A DNA stretch of 64,000 bases from an uncultured Rickettsiales bacterium (lineage in GTDB: Bacteria > Pseudomonadota > Alphaproteobacteria > Rs-D84): assembly GCA_900546225.1 (NCBI GenBank), contig URBZ01000002.1, forward strand, positions 62,001 to 126,000. The letters are read 5' to 3'. Position 1 is the first letter of the stretch. Every line of letters starts with the position of its first letter. Under the pieces are notes generated by a model, which saw nothing but the letters and a program-made list of their open reading frames with translations, did no database searches and was not told the origin of the DNA. The position numbers and the translations under genes are program-made. Below are positions 6,639 through 14,920 of the stretch, one piece after another.

Positions 6639-7598
6639 ATGTCAAATGTAGTTCTGGATTCTTTGTTGAAACCACTGGCGGAATTTTATCGCCCGTCATT
6701 CGTAGAGGAAATCGCAATCAACCACGCCGGTCAGGTGTGGATGCGACTGCACGGCGCGCACGTACCGTGGGTAGCATATGATGCACCCGTACTGACCAAA
6801 CAGTACTTGGTGGATTTGATTCACACGGTGGCAAACATTTATGAACAGCCGTTTGATCCAATTCACGGTGTGCCGGTGGTGTATGCCACATTGCCAGGCA
6901 GCCACCGTTTTACCGCGATTGCGGGCCCAAATGTTCAATATGACGACCGCGACGTTACGGGCGGTGTGGCGTTAAACATTCGTGGTGGTGGCGCGGGCGA
7001 CACGTCGTTTGCAAACTATCATTTGGCACGCGGACAACAGTTGTTAAAGGTTAAACCACGCGAAAACGTGCGGCCCGATGACCCGTATGACCGATTGATG
7101 TCCGCCATCAATGACGGCAGTCCGATTTTAATCAGTGGTGCAACCGCAACCGGTAAAACGACATTCTTGAATCATATGCTGACACTGATTGATAAAAACA
7201 GTCGTGTTATCACGGTCGAAGATGCGCGCGAAATTCGCGTACCACAGGCAAACCGTGTTCACTTTGTTTTATCACGTACAGAACAGACAAATGATTTTAA
7301 CTATGCCAGATTGCTGGATTTGGTTGTGCGTATGACACCCGACGTAATTATCGGCGGCGAAATATCAACTGACAATGCGGCGGTGTTGTGGGAAATGCTG
7401 GGGACGGGTCACGACCATTTCTATACCACCATTCATGCCGAGAGTGCCGAGGCCGCATACGCTGCATTTGCCGACCGTATCTTACATACCCAACCTGCAT
7501 ATGACCGCACTGATTTAATTGCGGAAATGAAAAAGAAAATTCGTGTAGTACAACTGTCGCGCGATGGCGCATTGCGTGCCGTGACCGAGGTTGTATAG
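6639..7598 (+). CDS. virB11: VirB11-type secretion ATPase (P-type DNA transfer ATPase)
   Basis: 319 residues, the usual VirB11 length. Walker A is SGATATGKTTFLNHML (about residue 166). Other landmarks are the Asp box VITVEDAREIRV, Walker B PDVIIGGEIST and the His box GHDHFYTTIHAESAEAAY. The N-terminal half matches the VirB11 N-domain (LLKPLAEFY...GQVWMRLHG). VirB11 forms a hexameric cytoplasmic ATPase that drives type IV secretion with VirB4. Only this T4SS gene is recognisable nearby, consistent with scattered vir genes as in Rickettsiales; candidate partner envelope proteins lie at 22.4-25.4 kb. The next gene follows after 35 bp. Confidence 0.9.
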   Translation: MSNVVLDSLLKPLAEFYRPSFVEEIAINHAGQVWMRLHGAHVPWVAYDAPVLTKQYLVDLIHTVANIYEQPFDPIHGVPVVYATLPGSHRFTAIAGPNVQYDDRDVTGGVALNIRGGGAGDTSFANYHLARGQQLLKVKPRENVRPDDPYDRLMSAINDGSPILISGATATGKTTFLNHMLTLIDKNSRVITVEDAREIRVPQANRVHFVLSRTEQTNDFNYARLLDLVVRMTPDVIIGGEISTDNAAVLWEMLGTGHDHFYTTIHAESAEAAYAAFADRILHTQPAYDRTDLIAEMKKKIRVVQLSRDGALRAVTEVV

Positions 7599-7633
7599 AA
7601 AATAAAATCGAAAAACAAAAAAAGGAAAATATT

Positions 7634-7879
7634 ATGGACAAAGATGAAATCGTCGTAGAAGACAAAACAATAGATTTAGTTTCACCCGATATGCGTCGCG
7701 AATTGGAAGCATACAGTGCCGCCAAATTACGTGCGGCCGAAAAGCGCGAAGAAGAATACCTGAATCGCGAGGGTTTAACAGATAAATTGTTAAACGGCAT
7801 ATATAATGTAAAGGCGTTGGCGCGCCGCGCGAAAAATGCCGTATTGGCAAAAAAACACCAATCAGAAAACCAACATTAA
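7634..7879 (+). CDS. Small charged protein of unknown function
   Basis: 81 residues, AAAGGA upstream of the ATG at 7634. The sequence is strongly helical and charged: MRRELEAYSAAKLRAAEKRE followed by EEYLNREGLTDKLLNG and a basic tail. No membrane segment or known domain. It sits 35 bp after virB11 in the same direction and before a terminator, so it is likely co-transcribed; a role with the secretion ATPase is only a guess. Confidence 0.6.
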   Translation: MDKDEIVVEDKTIDLVSPDMRRELEAYSAAKLRAAEKREEEYLNREGLTDKLLNGIYNVKALARRAKNAVLAKKHQSENQH

Positions 7880-7906
7880 AAAAACGCCCCACACGGGGCG
7901 TTTTTA
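7880..7906 (+). terminator. Terminator of virB11 unit, also facing priA
   Basis: ACGCCCC-acac-GGGGCGT with A and T tracts on both sides; usable in both directions. Confidence 0.85.
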
Positions 7907-7915
7907 ATATTATGA

Positions 7916-10129
7916 CTACATAAAGTTTTGTGGGTTCACGTCAACCTTGACCCGAATGTTGGCGGGCTGTTTTACCTTGGCCAGCCAATGCGATACAACC
8001 GGTTGTAACATTGTTGTTGCGCCACCTGCAACCAAAAAACGCATGCGATACCAATTTCTGATTTGATACACGCCCGCCGCGATTGGCCCCATTATTTTTA
8101 CACCCGCGGCAATCGGGGCGGCCGCCGCCAATGCATCACAGAAATTTTTCAGTGCGGATTCCTTTTGCCCTTCGACCACAATGGCAATCAGTTGCCCAAA
8201 CGGTGGCATTCCCGCCGCACGACGCGACGCCATATCGGTTGCCATAAATGTATCGCGGTCACCCGCACATATTGCGCACAACACAGGGTTATCGGGCTGG
8301 TACGTTTGCAGCAATACCCGCCCAGGAAATTCACCACGACCGGCGCGACCGGCAACCTGAAATAATTGTTGAAACGTATGTTCGGCGGCGCGAAAATCCG
8401 TGCCGAACAGCCCCATATCGGCGTCAACCACACCAACCAACGTCAGGTTCGGAAAATGGTGCCCCTTGGCCAGAATCTGTGTTCCGATGACAATATCGAT
8501 TTCGCCGTTTTCCATTTTTGCAACCAAGCGTTCCAATGATTGGCGCGATGAAATTGTATCACTGGACACCAGTGCCGTGCGCGCCGACGGAAAACGAACG
8601 GATACTTCCTCTGCTATCTTTTCCAAGCCCGCGCCACGCGTTGATACATCGCCACCGCAATCGGGGCACAGGGTCGGCATTGGTGCGGTGCGTCCGCACA
8701 TATGGCACAGCAATTTGCCCATTGCGCGGTGATATGTCATACCGACACTGCAATCAGGGCACTGGGCAACCCAGCCGCATTTTTTACACTGAACAATCGG
8801 GGCAAAGCCGCGACGATTTATAAACAGCATTATTTGACGCCCCGCCACCAATGTTTCCGAAATCGCATCGCACAGTGGCGCGGACAAATAGCCCGTCCGT
8901 GGTGCGGCGGCCGCATCGTCCGATGGCAACTGGTACGCGCTGGGGCGATTTTCGCGCAAATCGATTGTTTCGATTTTTGGCATTTGCGCACCACCAAATC
9001 GTGACGTCAGGCGCAATAACTGGTATTTACCCAGCGCAACATTCTGCAAGGTTTCTGCCGATGGCGTCGCACTGGCCAACACGACGGGGAATCCCGCAAT
9101 CTTGGCACGCAAGACCGCCATATCACGTGCGTGGTAATTCCCCATATCTTCCTGTTTATATGACGCGTCGTGTTCTTCGTCCACGACAATCAGACCCAAT
9201 TTTTGCCACGGCAAAAACAGTGCACTGCGCGTGCCAACGACCATGCGAATTTCGCCATTTAACACCCCACGCCAGATTTCACGCCGGCGCGCCGCGGTTA
9301 AATTACTGTGCCACACGACGGGGGCGGCACCAAATCGCGCGGCAAACCGATGCATAAATTGCGCCGTCAGTGCAATTTCTGGCATCATCAGTAACACAGA
9401 CGCCCCGCGCGAATACGCACGCCATGCGGCATCAAAATAAACCTGGGTTTTGCCACTGCCCGTGATGCCGTCCAATAAATGTACCGAAAAACCGCCCGCA
9501 TCAATCGCCGCACCAATTTTGTCCGCCGCCGATTGCTGTTCGGCATTTAATTTTATATTTCCACAATCGTGGTATTCGGTTGGAAAATGCGCATCGCCAC
9601 ATTCGCGCAATGCGCATGGTTGCAGCAAGCCCTGCCCTATCATTGTGCGGACGACGGCGGCACTGACGTGTGCGATATTCTGGACATCGGACGCCGACAT
9701 CGGGTCACCATCGTTTGATGCAAATGCATCGGCAACCGCCAGACGGGGCACAGTCATACGCACACCGTCAGCAATATTTAATTCATAGAGTTGTTCCATC
9801 TTGGGCGGTAAAAATGCGTCGGGCACATTTACAATCAATCGCAATACCGCCCCCAATGACATCAGTGTCCACGTTGACATCTTGGCAATCCATTGCAAAT
9901 CTGTAACCGCCAGACGCGCATTGTACACCGTAATAATATCTTTGATTTTTTCCGCGGGCAATCCCGAATCCCCAATGCCCCACACAACACCAACGTATGG
10001 GCGGTTCATAACGCGACACGCAACAAATTGTCCAATGTCCGCCGCCGCCGTTAAACGATAGTCATATCCGGCATTCGCAACATTTGGTATCAAAACTTTT
10101 ACAATATCGCCCGCTTTGAACATGCCCAT
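7916..10129 (-). CDS. priA: Primosomal protein N' (replication restart helicase PriA)
   Basis: About 737 residues if started at MGMFKAGD (ATG 10129; ATG 10123 is an alternative). An upstream in-frame extension to 10486 overlaps the divergent gene and is unlikely. N-terminal DNA-binding domain, then helicase motif I GITGSGKTQVY, motif II VVDEEHDASYKQ and LASATPSAET. The zinc region has eight cysteines in CKKC...CPDC...CHMC...CPDC. Motifs V and VI lie around VIGTQILAKGHHFP and QVAGRAGR. PriA reloads the replisome at stalled forks. Length and motifs are complete. No clear Shine-Dalgarno precedes the chosen start. Confidence 0.93.
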   Translation of the reverse strand: MGMFKAGDIVKVLIPNVANAGYDYRLTAAADIGQFVACRVMNRPYVGVVWGIGDSGLPAEKIKDIITVYNARLAVTDLQWIAKMSTWTLMSLGAVLRLIVNVPDAFLPPKMEQLYELNIADGVRMTVPRLAVADAFASNDGDPMSASDVQNIAHVSAAVVRTMIGQGLLQPCALRECGDAHFPTEYHDCGNIKLNAEQQSAADKIGAAIDAGGFSVHLLDGITGSGKTQVYFDAAWRAYSRGASVLLMMPEIALTAQFMHRFAARFGAAPVVWHSNLTAARRREIWRGVLNGEIRMVVGTRSALFLPWQKLGLIVVDEEHDASYKQEDMGNYHARDMAVLRAKIAGFPVVLASATPSAETLQNVALGKYQLLRLTSRFGGAQMPKIETIDLRENRPSAYQLPSDDAAAAPRTGYLSAPLCDAISETLVAGRQIMLFINRRGFAPIVQCKKCGWVAQCPDCSVGMTYHRAMGKLLCHMCGRTAPMPTLCPDCGGDVSTRGAGLEKIAEEVSVRFPSARTALVSSDTISSRQSLERLVAKMENGEIDIVIGTQILAKGHHFPNLTLVGVVDADMGLFGTDFRAAEHTFQQLFQVAGRAGRGEFPGRVLLQTYQPDNPVLCAICAGDRDTFMATDMASRRAAGMPPFGQLIAIVVEGQKESALKNFCDALAAAAPIAAGVKIMGPIAAGVYQIRNWYRMRFLVAGGATTMLQPVVSHWLAKVKQPANIRVKVDVNPQNFM

Positions 10130-10192
10130 AAAGTACTTGTTTTTTTCGTTTTTTTCAATACCATTATTCACAAATTTAACAGGGGTGCGCAC

Positions 10193-10930
10193 ATGTGGAA
10201 ATTGTTCTTTGAAATCTGTGATATTTTGGTCTGTTTTATACCAGACAAAAATGTGCGTCGCCGCATTCGTTATAAACGCCTGTTTGATTGGCGCGAAAAA
10301 TATCGCGCATTGCGCGCCGCACAGCCAGAACTGCGCTTTGCACACGTAAAAATGATAAAGGGCGGCTGGAACATCGGTTTTATCGTCGACAATAAATACG
10401 TATTCAAAACACGCAAATTCTTGGACACCAGTGTACCCGCCGAACGCATTATGCGTGAAAAACGTATTACGGACGCGTTTGAACATATATCACCACTGGC
10501 CATTCCAAAAATCGAAATCGTACGTGCGGGCAAGTATGTGTTCTATAAATACAACTTTATTCGTGGACACAATATGAACAAGTTGCCAACACGCACCATT
10601 GCGCGCAATCGCGAACTGTGGGGGCGGCAACTGGCGGAATTTATCACCGCAGTGCATCACGCACGACCGGCAGAAATTCGCGACATGCAACGTGGCGAAG
10701 GGGACGGTTGGAATCACAACGACATTTGCAACAACATCATTGTTGATACGCGCACGATGCGTGTGGCGGGTCTGATTGATTGGGAATACGCCGGTTGGGG
10801 CACGTTGGAAACGGAATTTAATAACTGTACCGCATTTTCCAGTCATATGCGCGCATCGGGCATAATGGACGTAATCCGCCGTGAATACGCCAAAATGAAC
10901 CCCACAGAAAGTTCAGAATCAGCGCAATAA
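10193..10930 (+). CDS. Aminoglycoside-phosphotransferase-like (APH/choline kinase fold) protein
   Basis: 245 residues. The kinase core is recognisable: catalytic loop WNHNDICNNIIVD (H-N-D...N) and metal-binding GLIDWEYAGWGTLETEF (D of the DFG-like motif). The N-lobe has VFKTRKFL around the ATP-binding lysine. The APH family phosphorylates small molecules such as aminoglycosides, choline, homoserine or sugars; the substrate cannot be told. The length and the motif LIDWEYAGWG resemble choline/ethanolamine kinase relatives as much as antibiotic enzymes, so no resistance claim is made. Divergent from priA with about 60 bp between starts. Confidence 0.75.
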   Translation: MWKLFFEICDILVCFIPDKNVRRRIRYKRLFDWREKYRALRAAQPELRFAHVKMIKGGWNIGFIVDNKYVFKTRKFLDTSVPAERIMREKRITDAFEHISPLAIPKIEIVRAGKYVFYKYNFIRGHNMNKLPTRTIARNRELWGRQLAEFITAVHHARPAEIRDMQRGEGDGWNHNDICNNIIVDTRTMRVAGLIDWEYAGWGTLETEFNNCTAFSSHMRASGIMDVIRREYAKMNPTESSESAQ

Positions 10931-10934
10931 AATA

Positions 10935-10963
10935 TTGACAAACAAAATATTTTGTCCTATAAC
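10935..10963 (+). promoter_or_regulatory. Strong promoter upstream of 10995 gene
   Basis: TTGACA (10935-10940), 17 bp, TATAAC (10958-10963), about 30 bp before the start codon. Confidence 0.7.
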
Positions 10964-10994
10964 ATATTCATCAAGAACATAAAAAGGGCAAGAT

Positions 10995-11468
10995 ATGAAA
11001 AAATTCAGCAACGCACAGACCGCATCACAACGCGTGTTTGCAACATATACCAGAAGTATTTCTGAACTGTTTTTGGACAAATATGGCGCGTCATATGCCA
11101 CCCAAGGAAACACCCGCAACACATGGCGTGCGTCCGCGGAATATTCACGCGATGCCGAAGAATTTCTGATTTTGCAATCCAGAATCTTTATTCGTATGCT
11201 GGACAGCCGCGATCCAAATTCCACAAACCCACAGTTTTTGAAATCATTGACTAATTTGATGGCAGATTATCTGTCTGGGTACACAAAAAAGAATCCAATC
11301 TATCACAGTCGCAACGAAGCAAAAGCGGCATTAAAAGAACTTTTATTCACAAAATTTGGCTATATCAACAGATTGCAAAACGCCCAAACGGCGGCTCGTC
11401 GTATGGCCACAGCGCGCAACAATGCAATAAATCAGGCGCGCGCGGCACACAACAGTATTAAAAAGTAA
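10995..11468 (+). CDS. Hypothetical alpha-helical basic protein
   Basis: 157 residues, with AAAGGGCAAG upstream of the ATG. Rich in Lys, Arg, Asn and Ala with predicted long helices, e.g. SAEYSRDAEEFLILQSRIF and a basic tail ATARNNAINQARAAHNSIKK. No signal peptide or membrane segment. No family recognised. It has its own near-consensus promoter, suggesting strong expression. Its 3' end overlaps the 3' end of miaA by 11 bp on the opposite strand, so the two transcripts converge without a separate terminator. Confidence 0.65.
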   Translation: MKKFSNAQTASQRVFATYTRSISELFLDKYGASYATQGNTRNTWRASAEYSRDAEEFLILQSRIFIRMLDSRDPNSTNPQFLKSLTNLMADYLSGYTKKNPIYHSRNEAKAALKELLFTKFGYINRLQNAQTAARRMATARNNAINQARAAHNSIKK

Positions 11469-12330
11469 TCGGCGTATCTGAATTTTCTAAAACAATATCG
11501 GCAGCGAACTGGGTACGAAACCATGTTCGCTGTCTTTTTGCATATTGATTTGTTTTTGTAATCCAATTCTGGACACATGTGTCCATATCAATTTCCCCAC
11601 GCAGGTATGCAACCATTTGCGCCGCGCCAATCGCACGACGCGCGTCCCAGCCAGAATCGATGACTGCGCGCCCCTCGGCCGCCGCACCACCCGCCAACAT
11701 TTTTGGCACGCGCGCTGCAATGCGGTGACGCAACACGTCCAATGGTGGGTTGATTAAAATCTTGAACGCATCAGGCGCAACCGCACCGGTGCGTGGCATA
11801 TTTTGAAACTCCGTAATGTGGCGGTCGGTTTGCAAAAATACCTCTACCGCGCGGGCAACACGCTGGGGGTCAGTGGCGGTAAATTCGGCGGGCAACATAC
11901 GACGCGCCGCGTCAATATCGGTCGCCACCAATTCACGCGCGCGGCGGCGCGTTTCATCGTCAATATCAGGCATTGGTGAAATGCCATTTATAATTGCATT
12001 TATATAATACCCCGTACCACCAACAAATATTGGTGTGCGCCCTGCTGCACGTGCATCATCATATTCGCGACGCGCCAAATTCAAATAATCAGCAACGCTG
12101 ATTTGTTTATCTAACGGCAATATGGAAAACAGCTTATATGGCACACCGTCGATTTCATCGGTGATTTCGCGGCCGGCAAACGGACTGGCCGAAATGTTTT
12201 CAATGCCGCGGTAAATTTGGACACTGTCGCAATTTATGATTGTGCCGTTCACCGCGCGCGCCAAGCGGTCGGCAAAATCAGATTTGCCTGATGCGGTTGG
12301 GCCGGTAATGATATATGACGAATGCTTCAT
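11458..12330 (-). CDS. miaA: tRNA dimethylallyltransferase MiaA
   Basis: 290 residues, slightly short but complete for the family. P-loop ITGPTASGKSDFADRLA at residues 8-24, then NCDSVQIYRG. The DMAPP-transferase landmark VGGTGYYINAI and the C-terminal KTNQYAKRQRTWFR (tRNA-binding) are present. MiaA adds dimethylallyl to A37 of tRNAs reading UNN codons, the first step of i6A/ms2i6A. It is divergent from gapA, separated by 87 bp. Confidence 0.95.
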   Translation of the reverse strand: MKHSSYIITGPTASGKSDFADRLARAVNGTIINCDSVQIYRGIENISASPFAGREITDEIDGVPYKLFSILPLDKQISVADYLNLARREYDDARAAGRTPIFVGGTGYYINAIINGISPMPDIDDETRRRARELVATDIDAARRMLPAEFTATDPQRVARAVEVFLQTDRHITEFQNMPRTGAVAPDAFKILINPPLDVLRHRIAARVPKMLAGGAAAEGRAVIDSGWDARRAIGAAQMVAYLRGEIDMDTCVQNWITKTNQYAKRQRTWFRTQFAADIVLENSDTPITF

Positions 12331-12417
12331 TTTGTCTAACTATAAAATTCCATTGTAATCTTGTCAATCGCGCGCTATGATGAACCTGTCTAACCGACAC
12401 AAACGAAAGGAAGTAAT

Positions 12418-13419
12418 ATGTCTAAAATCAGAGTTGCTATCAATGGATTCGGACGCATTGGCCGCTTGGTACTGCGCGCAGCGTTGGAATCAAAGCGTGA
12501 TGATATTGAATTTGTTGCCGTAAATGATTTAGCACCGGCGGAACAGAATGCATACCTGTTGCAATATGATTCTGTGCACGGGAAATTGCCAATGGACGTT
12601 AAATTGGACGGCGAATATATTATCGTTGGTAATCAGAAAATTAAATGCATCGCGGAAAAAGACCCAACAAAACTGCCTTGGCGTGAATTGGGTATCGATA
12701 TCGTGATGGAATGCACCGGTATCTTTACCGCGGCGGACAAGGCACGCGTTCATCTGGACGCGGGCGCAAAACGCGTCTTGGTTTCTGCCCCGTCGGCGGG
12801 CGCAGATGCCACAATCGTATATGGTGTAAACCAAGATACACTGAAACCAACCGACCTGATTGTTTCAAATGCGTCATGCACAACAAACTGTCTGGCCCCT
12901 GTGGCGCAGGTTCTGGACGATACATTCGGTATCGTATCGGGCTGGATGACGACCGTGCACGCATACACCGGTGACCAACAATTATTGGACAAGAATCACA
13001 AGGATTTCCGTCGCGCACGTGCGGCAAACCTGTCCATGATTCCGACCAGCACCGGCGCAGCCAAGGCGATTGGCTTGGTTCTGCCGAAATTGGCGGGCAA
13101 ACTGGACGGTATGGCAATCCGCGTACCAACCCCAGACGTATCGGTTGTTGAATTGGTTGTGAATCTGGAACGCGACGCCACGGTTGACGCGGTCAATGCG
13201 GCCATGCGCGCGGCAGAATCGAAAACATTTGGCTATAACGAATTGCCACTGGTTTCCATTGATTTCACACACGATGCGCACAGTTCCATCTTTGACGCCG
13301 GCCAGACCAAGGTATTGGGCGACAGATTGGTACATGTGACCGCATGGTATGATAATGAATGGGGATTTTCAAACCGCATGGGCGACACCGCCGTTGCGAT
13401 GGGAAAACTGATTAAATAA
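12418..13419 (+). CDS. gapA: Glyceraldehyde-3-phosphate dehydrogenase
   Basis: 333 residues, standard length. NAD-binding start KIRVAINGFGRIGRLVLR, catalytic cysteine in SNASCTTNCLAPV (C about 153), and WYDNEWGFSNRM near the end. AAAGGAAG lies before the ATG. The enzyme oxidises glyceraldehyde-3-phosphate in glycolysis. Followed by a strong terminator. No pgk or tpi neighbours are in the window. Confidence 0.97.
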   Translation: MSKIRVAINGFGRIGRLVLRAALESKRDDIEFVAVNDLAPAEQNAYLLQYDSVHGKLPMDVKLDGEYIIVGNQKIKCIAEKDPTKLPWRELGIDIVMECTGIFTAADKARVHLDAGAKRVLVSAPSAGADATIVYGVNQDTLKPTDLIVSNASCTTNCLAPVAQVLDDTFGIVSGWMTTVHAYTGDQQLLDKNHKDFRRARAANLSMIPTSTGAAKAIGLVLPKLAGKLDGMAIRVPTPDVSVVELVVNLERDATVDAVNAAMRAAESKTFGYNELPLVSIDFTHDAHSSIFDAGQTKVLGDRLVHVTAWYDNEWGFSNRMGDTAVAMGKLIK

Positions 13420-13421
13420 CA

Positions 13422-13446
13422 AACGGGGCATCGCCCCGTTTTTTGT
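13422..13446 (+). terminator. Terminator of gapA
   Basis: AACGGGGC-atc-GCCCCGTT followed by TTTT. Confidence 0.88.
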
Positions 13447-13500
13447 TTCCATAGCACGCCGACCGGATTCAAATAAATTTTCATTTTATGAAAAAAACAC

Positions 13501-13529
13501 TTGCGTTTAGAATCTGAACAGTATAATAT
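13501..13529 (+). promoter_or_regulatory. Promoter of tRNA-Asp
   Basis: TTGCGT at 13501-13506 in the context ACACTTGC, followed by TATAATAT at 13522-13529 (17-bp spacing if TAATAT is the -10). The same ACACTTGC -35 context precedes rpmG and tRNA-Ser. Confidence 0.5.
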
Positions 13530-13541
13530 ATGCCTTGCTTT

Positions 13542-13618
13542 GGGGTTGTAGCTCAGCTGGTTAGAGCGTCTGCCTGTCACGCAGAAGGTCGAGGGTTCGA
13601 GCCCCTTCAATCCCGCCA
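13542..13618 (+). tRNA. tRNA-Asp (GTC)
   Basis: 77 nt including encoded CCA. Acceptor GGGGTTG pairs with CAATCCC, discriminator G. D-arm AGCTCAGCTGGTTAGAGC, anticodon loop CTGTCAC with GTC, T-arm GAGGGTTCGAGCCCCTT. Confidence 0.97.
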
Positions 13619-13624
13619 GTTAAA

Positions 13625-13660
13625 TAAGAAACACATCGGAAACGGTGTGTTTTTTATTTA
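13625..13660 (+). terminator. Terminator after tRNA-Asp
   Basis: CACATCG-gaaa-CGGTGTG followed by TTTTTTATTT. An almost parallel hairpin with compensating base changes recurs at 13826-13857 after the duplicated tRNA tail. Confidence 0.8.
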
Positions 13661-13665
13661 ACCTG

Positions 13666-13858
13666 TCAGTTATTGTGCTGGGGCGAGAACCCGAGCAGAG
13701 GGTTCGTGTGCAAAGTTGGCAAGAACAAGCACGTATGTGCGCCGTTCGCGCCTTACGCGCCGAAAGGGGCCCGCCGCGCCCAGCGGTGGGAATTTACAAC
13801 CCCGTGGTCCCGCCAGTTAAATAAAAGGCACGTCAGAAATGACGTGTTTTTTATTTAA
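13666..13858 (+). repeat. tRNA-tail element A: about 140-bp element followed by a copy of the tRNA-Asp 3' end and its terminator
   Basis: The 17 bases TCCCGCCAGTTAAATAA at the tRNA-Asp 3' end (13611-13627) recur at 13808-13824. They are again followed by a hairpin (CACGTCA-gaaa-TGACGTG) and GTGTTTTTTATTTAACCTG, as after the real tRNA. In between lies a core with AGTTGGCAAGAACAAGC (13714-13730), a hairpin GCAC-gtat-GTGC, and GCGCCGTTCGCGCCTTACG (13739-13757). The same core occurs after tRNA-Glu. It looks like a small sequence inserted at the tRNA end with duplication of the target. Confidence 0.7.
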
Positions 13859-13903
13859 CCTGATTTTCTCAAACCGAAAGACCACCCCGTCGCATTCGCG
13901 CTA

Positions 13904-13959
13904 CCCCTCCACGAAATCAATCACAAAATTTATCAATTTTGCAGGGCCCGATGGAGGGG
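13904..13959. repeat. GC-rich palindromic repeat (CCCCTCC/GGAGGGG type), copy 2
   Basis: CCCCTCC at 13904-13910 and GGAGGGG at 13953-13959. The same arms occur at 5594-5611, here with a longer AT-rich loop. Non-coding. Confidence 0.5.
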
Positions 13960-14005
13960 AACTTGCTACATTCTAGAAACTTGTCATTGCTGCGCAACAT
14001 TATCA

Positions 14006-14094
14006 ACTGGATTGCTTCGTCATTTCATTCCTCGCAATGACAAAAGAGCTAGAATAGCCACCTTGTCATTGCGAGCGCAGCGCGGCAATCCAGT
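14006..14094. repeat. Palindromic repeat (GGATTGC/GCAATCC element), copy 2
   Basis: ACTGGATTGC (14006-14015) and GCAATCCAGT (14085-14094) as outer arms; CTCGCAATGACA (14031-14042) and TGTCATTGCGAG (14064-14075) as perfect inner arms. It shares the stretch ATTGCTTCGTCATTTCATTC with copy 1 at 5345-5500. No gene in 13860-14241. Confidence 0.75.
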
Positions 14095-14241
14095 AAATAG
14101 ATGTGCGACGAATGGCGCGGCTCTGATATTGCCAAAAGAGTTTTTTCGCTGTGGGAATATAAACGTCTTGTCCAACCTTGCATTTATGAAAAAATAATGG
14201 TATCGTTACAATCGACATAAAAAACAAAGGGAGAAAAAATC

Positions 14242-14703
14242 ATGAAAATCAAAGCACTGGCATTTGGCGCGATGGCATTGGCACTGGCGGCATGTGGCGA
14301 CGGCGGGCAAAATCCGGCGGCCCTGCGCGGTGAATCCTTTATCGCCAGCGGCAACGGCACAGACATCACTCTGTCGTTTGACGAAAATGAAATGCGTTTC
14401 TATGGTCAGGTTGTGAATCTGTATAACGGCGATTACAAGGCGGCGGGCAATCACATTAAATTTGACCAAGGCGCAACGACACTGATGATGGGGCCGGCAG
14501 ACGCAATGGCGACAGAACGTGAATATTTCCAGTTCTTGAACACGGTGGAAAAATATAACCTGAATAACGACACATTGACCCTGATTGGCAATGGCCAGAC
14601 CATGACATTCAAACGCGTTGACGCCAATGCAATGCCAAACGACACGGTCACCGTCACAGAAACCGAGGCCGTCGTTGTTGACACACCGGTGGTTGTGGAA
14701 TAA
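14242..14703 (+). CDS. META-domain (HslJ-like) lipoprotein
   Basis: 153 residues. Signal peptide MKIKALAFGAMALALAAC with lipobox LAAC; mature N-terminus CGDGGQ. The central part fits the META/HslJ domain: a short strand-rich start, TTLMMGPADAMATEREYFQF, then YNLNNDTLTLIGNGQTMTFK. E. coli HslJ is a heat-shock outer-membrane protein linked to novobiocin tolerance. The threonine- and valine-rich tail is low complexity. GGGAG precedes the ATG. Single gene followed by a terminator. Confidence 0.7.
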   Translation: MKIKALAFGAMALALAACGDGGQNPAALRGESFIASGNGTDITLSFDENEMRFYGQVVNLYNGDYKAAGNHIKFDQGATTLMMGPADAMATEREYFQFLNTVEKYNLNNDTLTLIGNGQTMTFKRVDANAMPNDTVTVTETEAVVVDTPVVVE

Positions 14704-14721
14704 AAATCCGCAAAATTACAC

Positions 14722-14753
14722 AAGGGCGCAAATTCATGCGCCCTGTTTTTTTA
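14722..14753 (+). terminator. Terminator after META lipoprotein gene
   Basis: AGGGCGCA-aattca-TGCGCCCT followed by a T run. Confidence 0.88.
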
Positions 14754-14760
14754 TTTCCGC

Positions 14761-14789
14761 TTGACAAAATGGTACGCACCAGTTATAAT
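14761..14789 (+). promoter_or_regulatory. Promoter of tRNA-Glu
   Basis: TTGACA (14761-14766), 17 bp, TATAAT (14784-14789): full consensus. Confidence 0.8.
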
Positions 14790-14810
14790 CTGGCGGCAAT
14801 AAAAAGTTTT

Positions 14811-14885
14811 GGCCCCATCGTCTAATGGTTAGGACACCGCCCTTTCAAGGCGAGAATCCCGGTTCGAATCCGAGTGGGGCTGCCA
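14811..14885 (+). tRNA. tRNA-Glu (TTC)
   Basis: 75 nt with encoded CCA. Acceptor GGCCCCA/TGGGGCT with one G-U pair, anticodon loop CTTTCAA (TTC), T-arm CCCGGTTCGAATCCGAG. Followed by a CGACCC-gttt-GGGTCG terminator at 14894-14920. Confidence 0.97.
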
Positions 14886-14893
14886 AGATAAAA

Positions 14894-14920
14894 AGCGACC
14901 CGTTTGGGTCGTTTTTTATT
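14894..14920 (+). terminator. Terminator after tRNA-Glu
   Basis: CGACCC-gtt-TGGGTCG followed by TTTTTTATTTT. Confidence 0.82.

Noticed and set aside
10129..10486. N-terminal extension of PriA
   Set aside because: It would add about 119 residues absent from PriA and overlap the divergent kinase-like gene. The family N-terminus fits the start at 10129 or 10123.
10193..10930. Aminoglycoside resistance gene
   Set aside because: Only the general kinase fold is visible. The family includes many metabolic kinases and nothing in context supports resistance.
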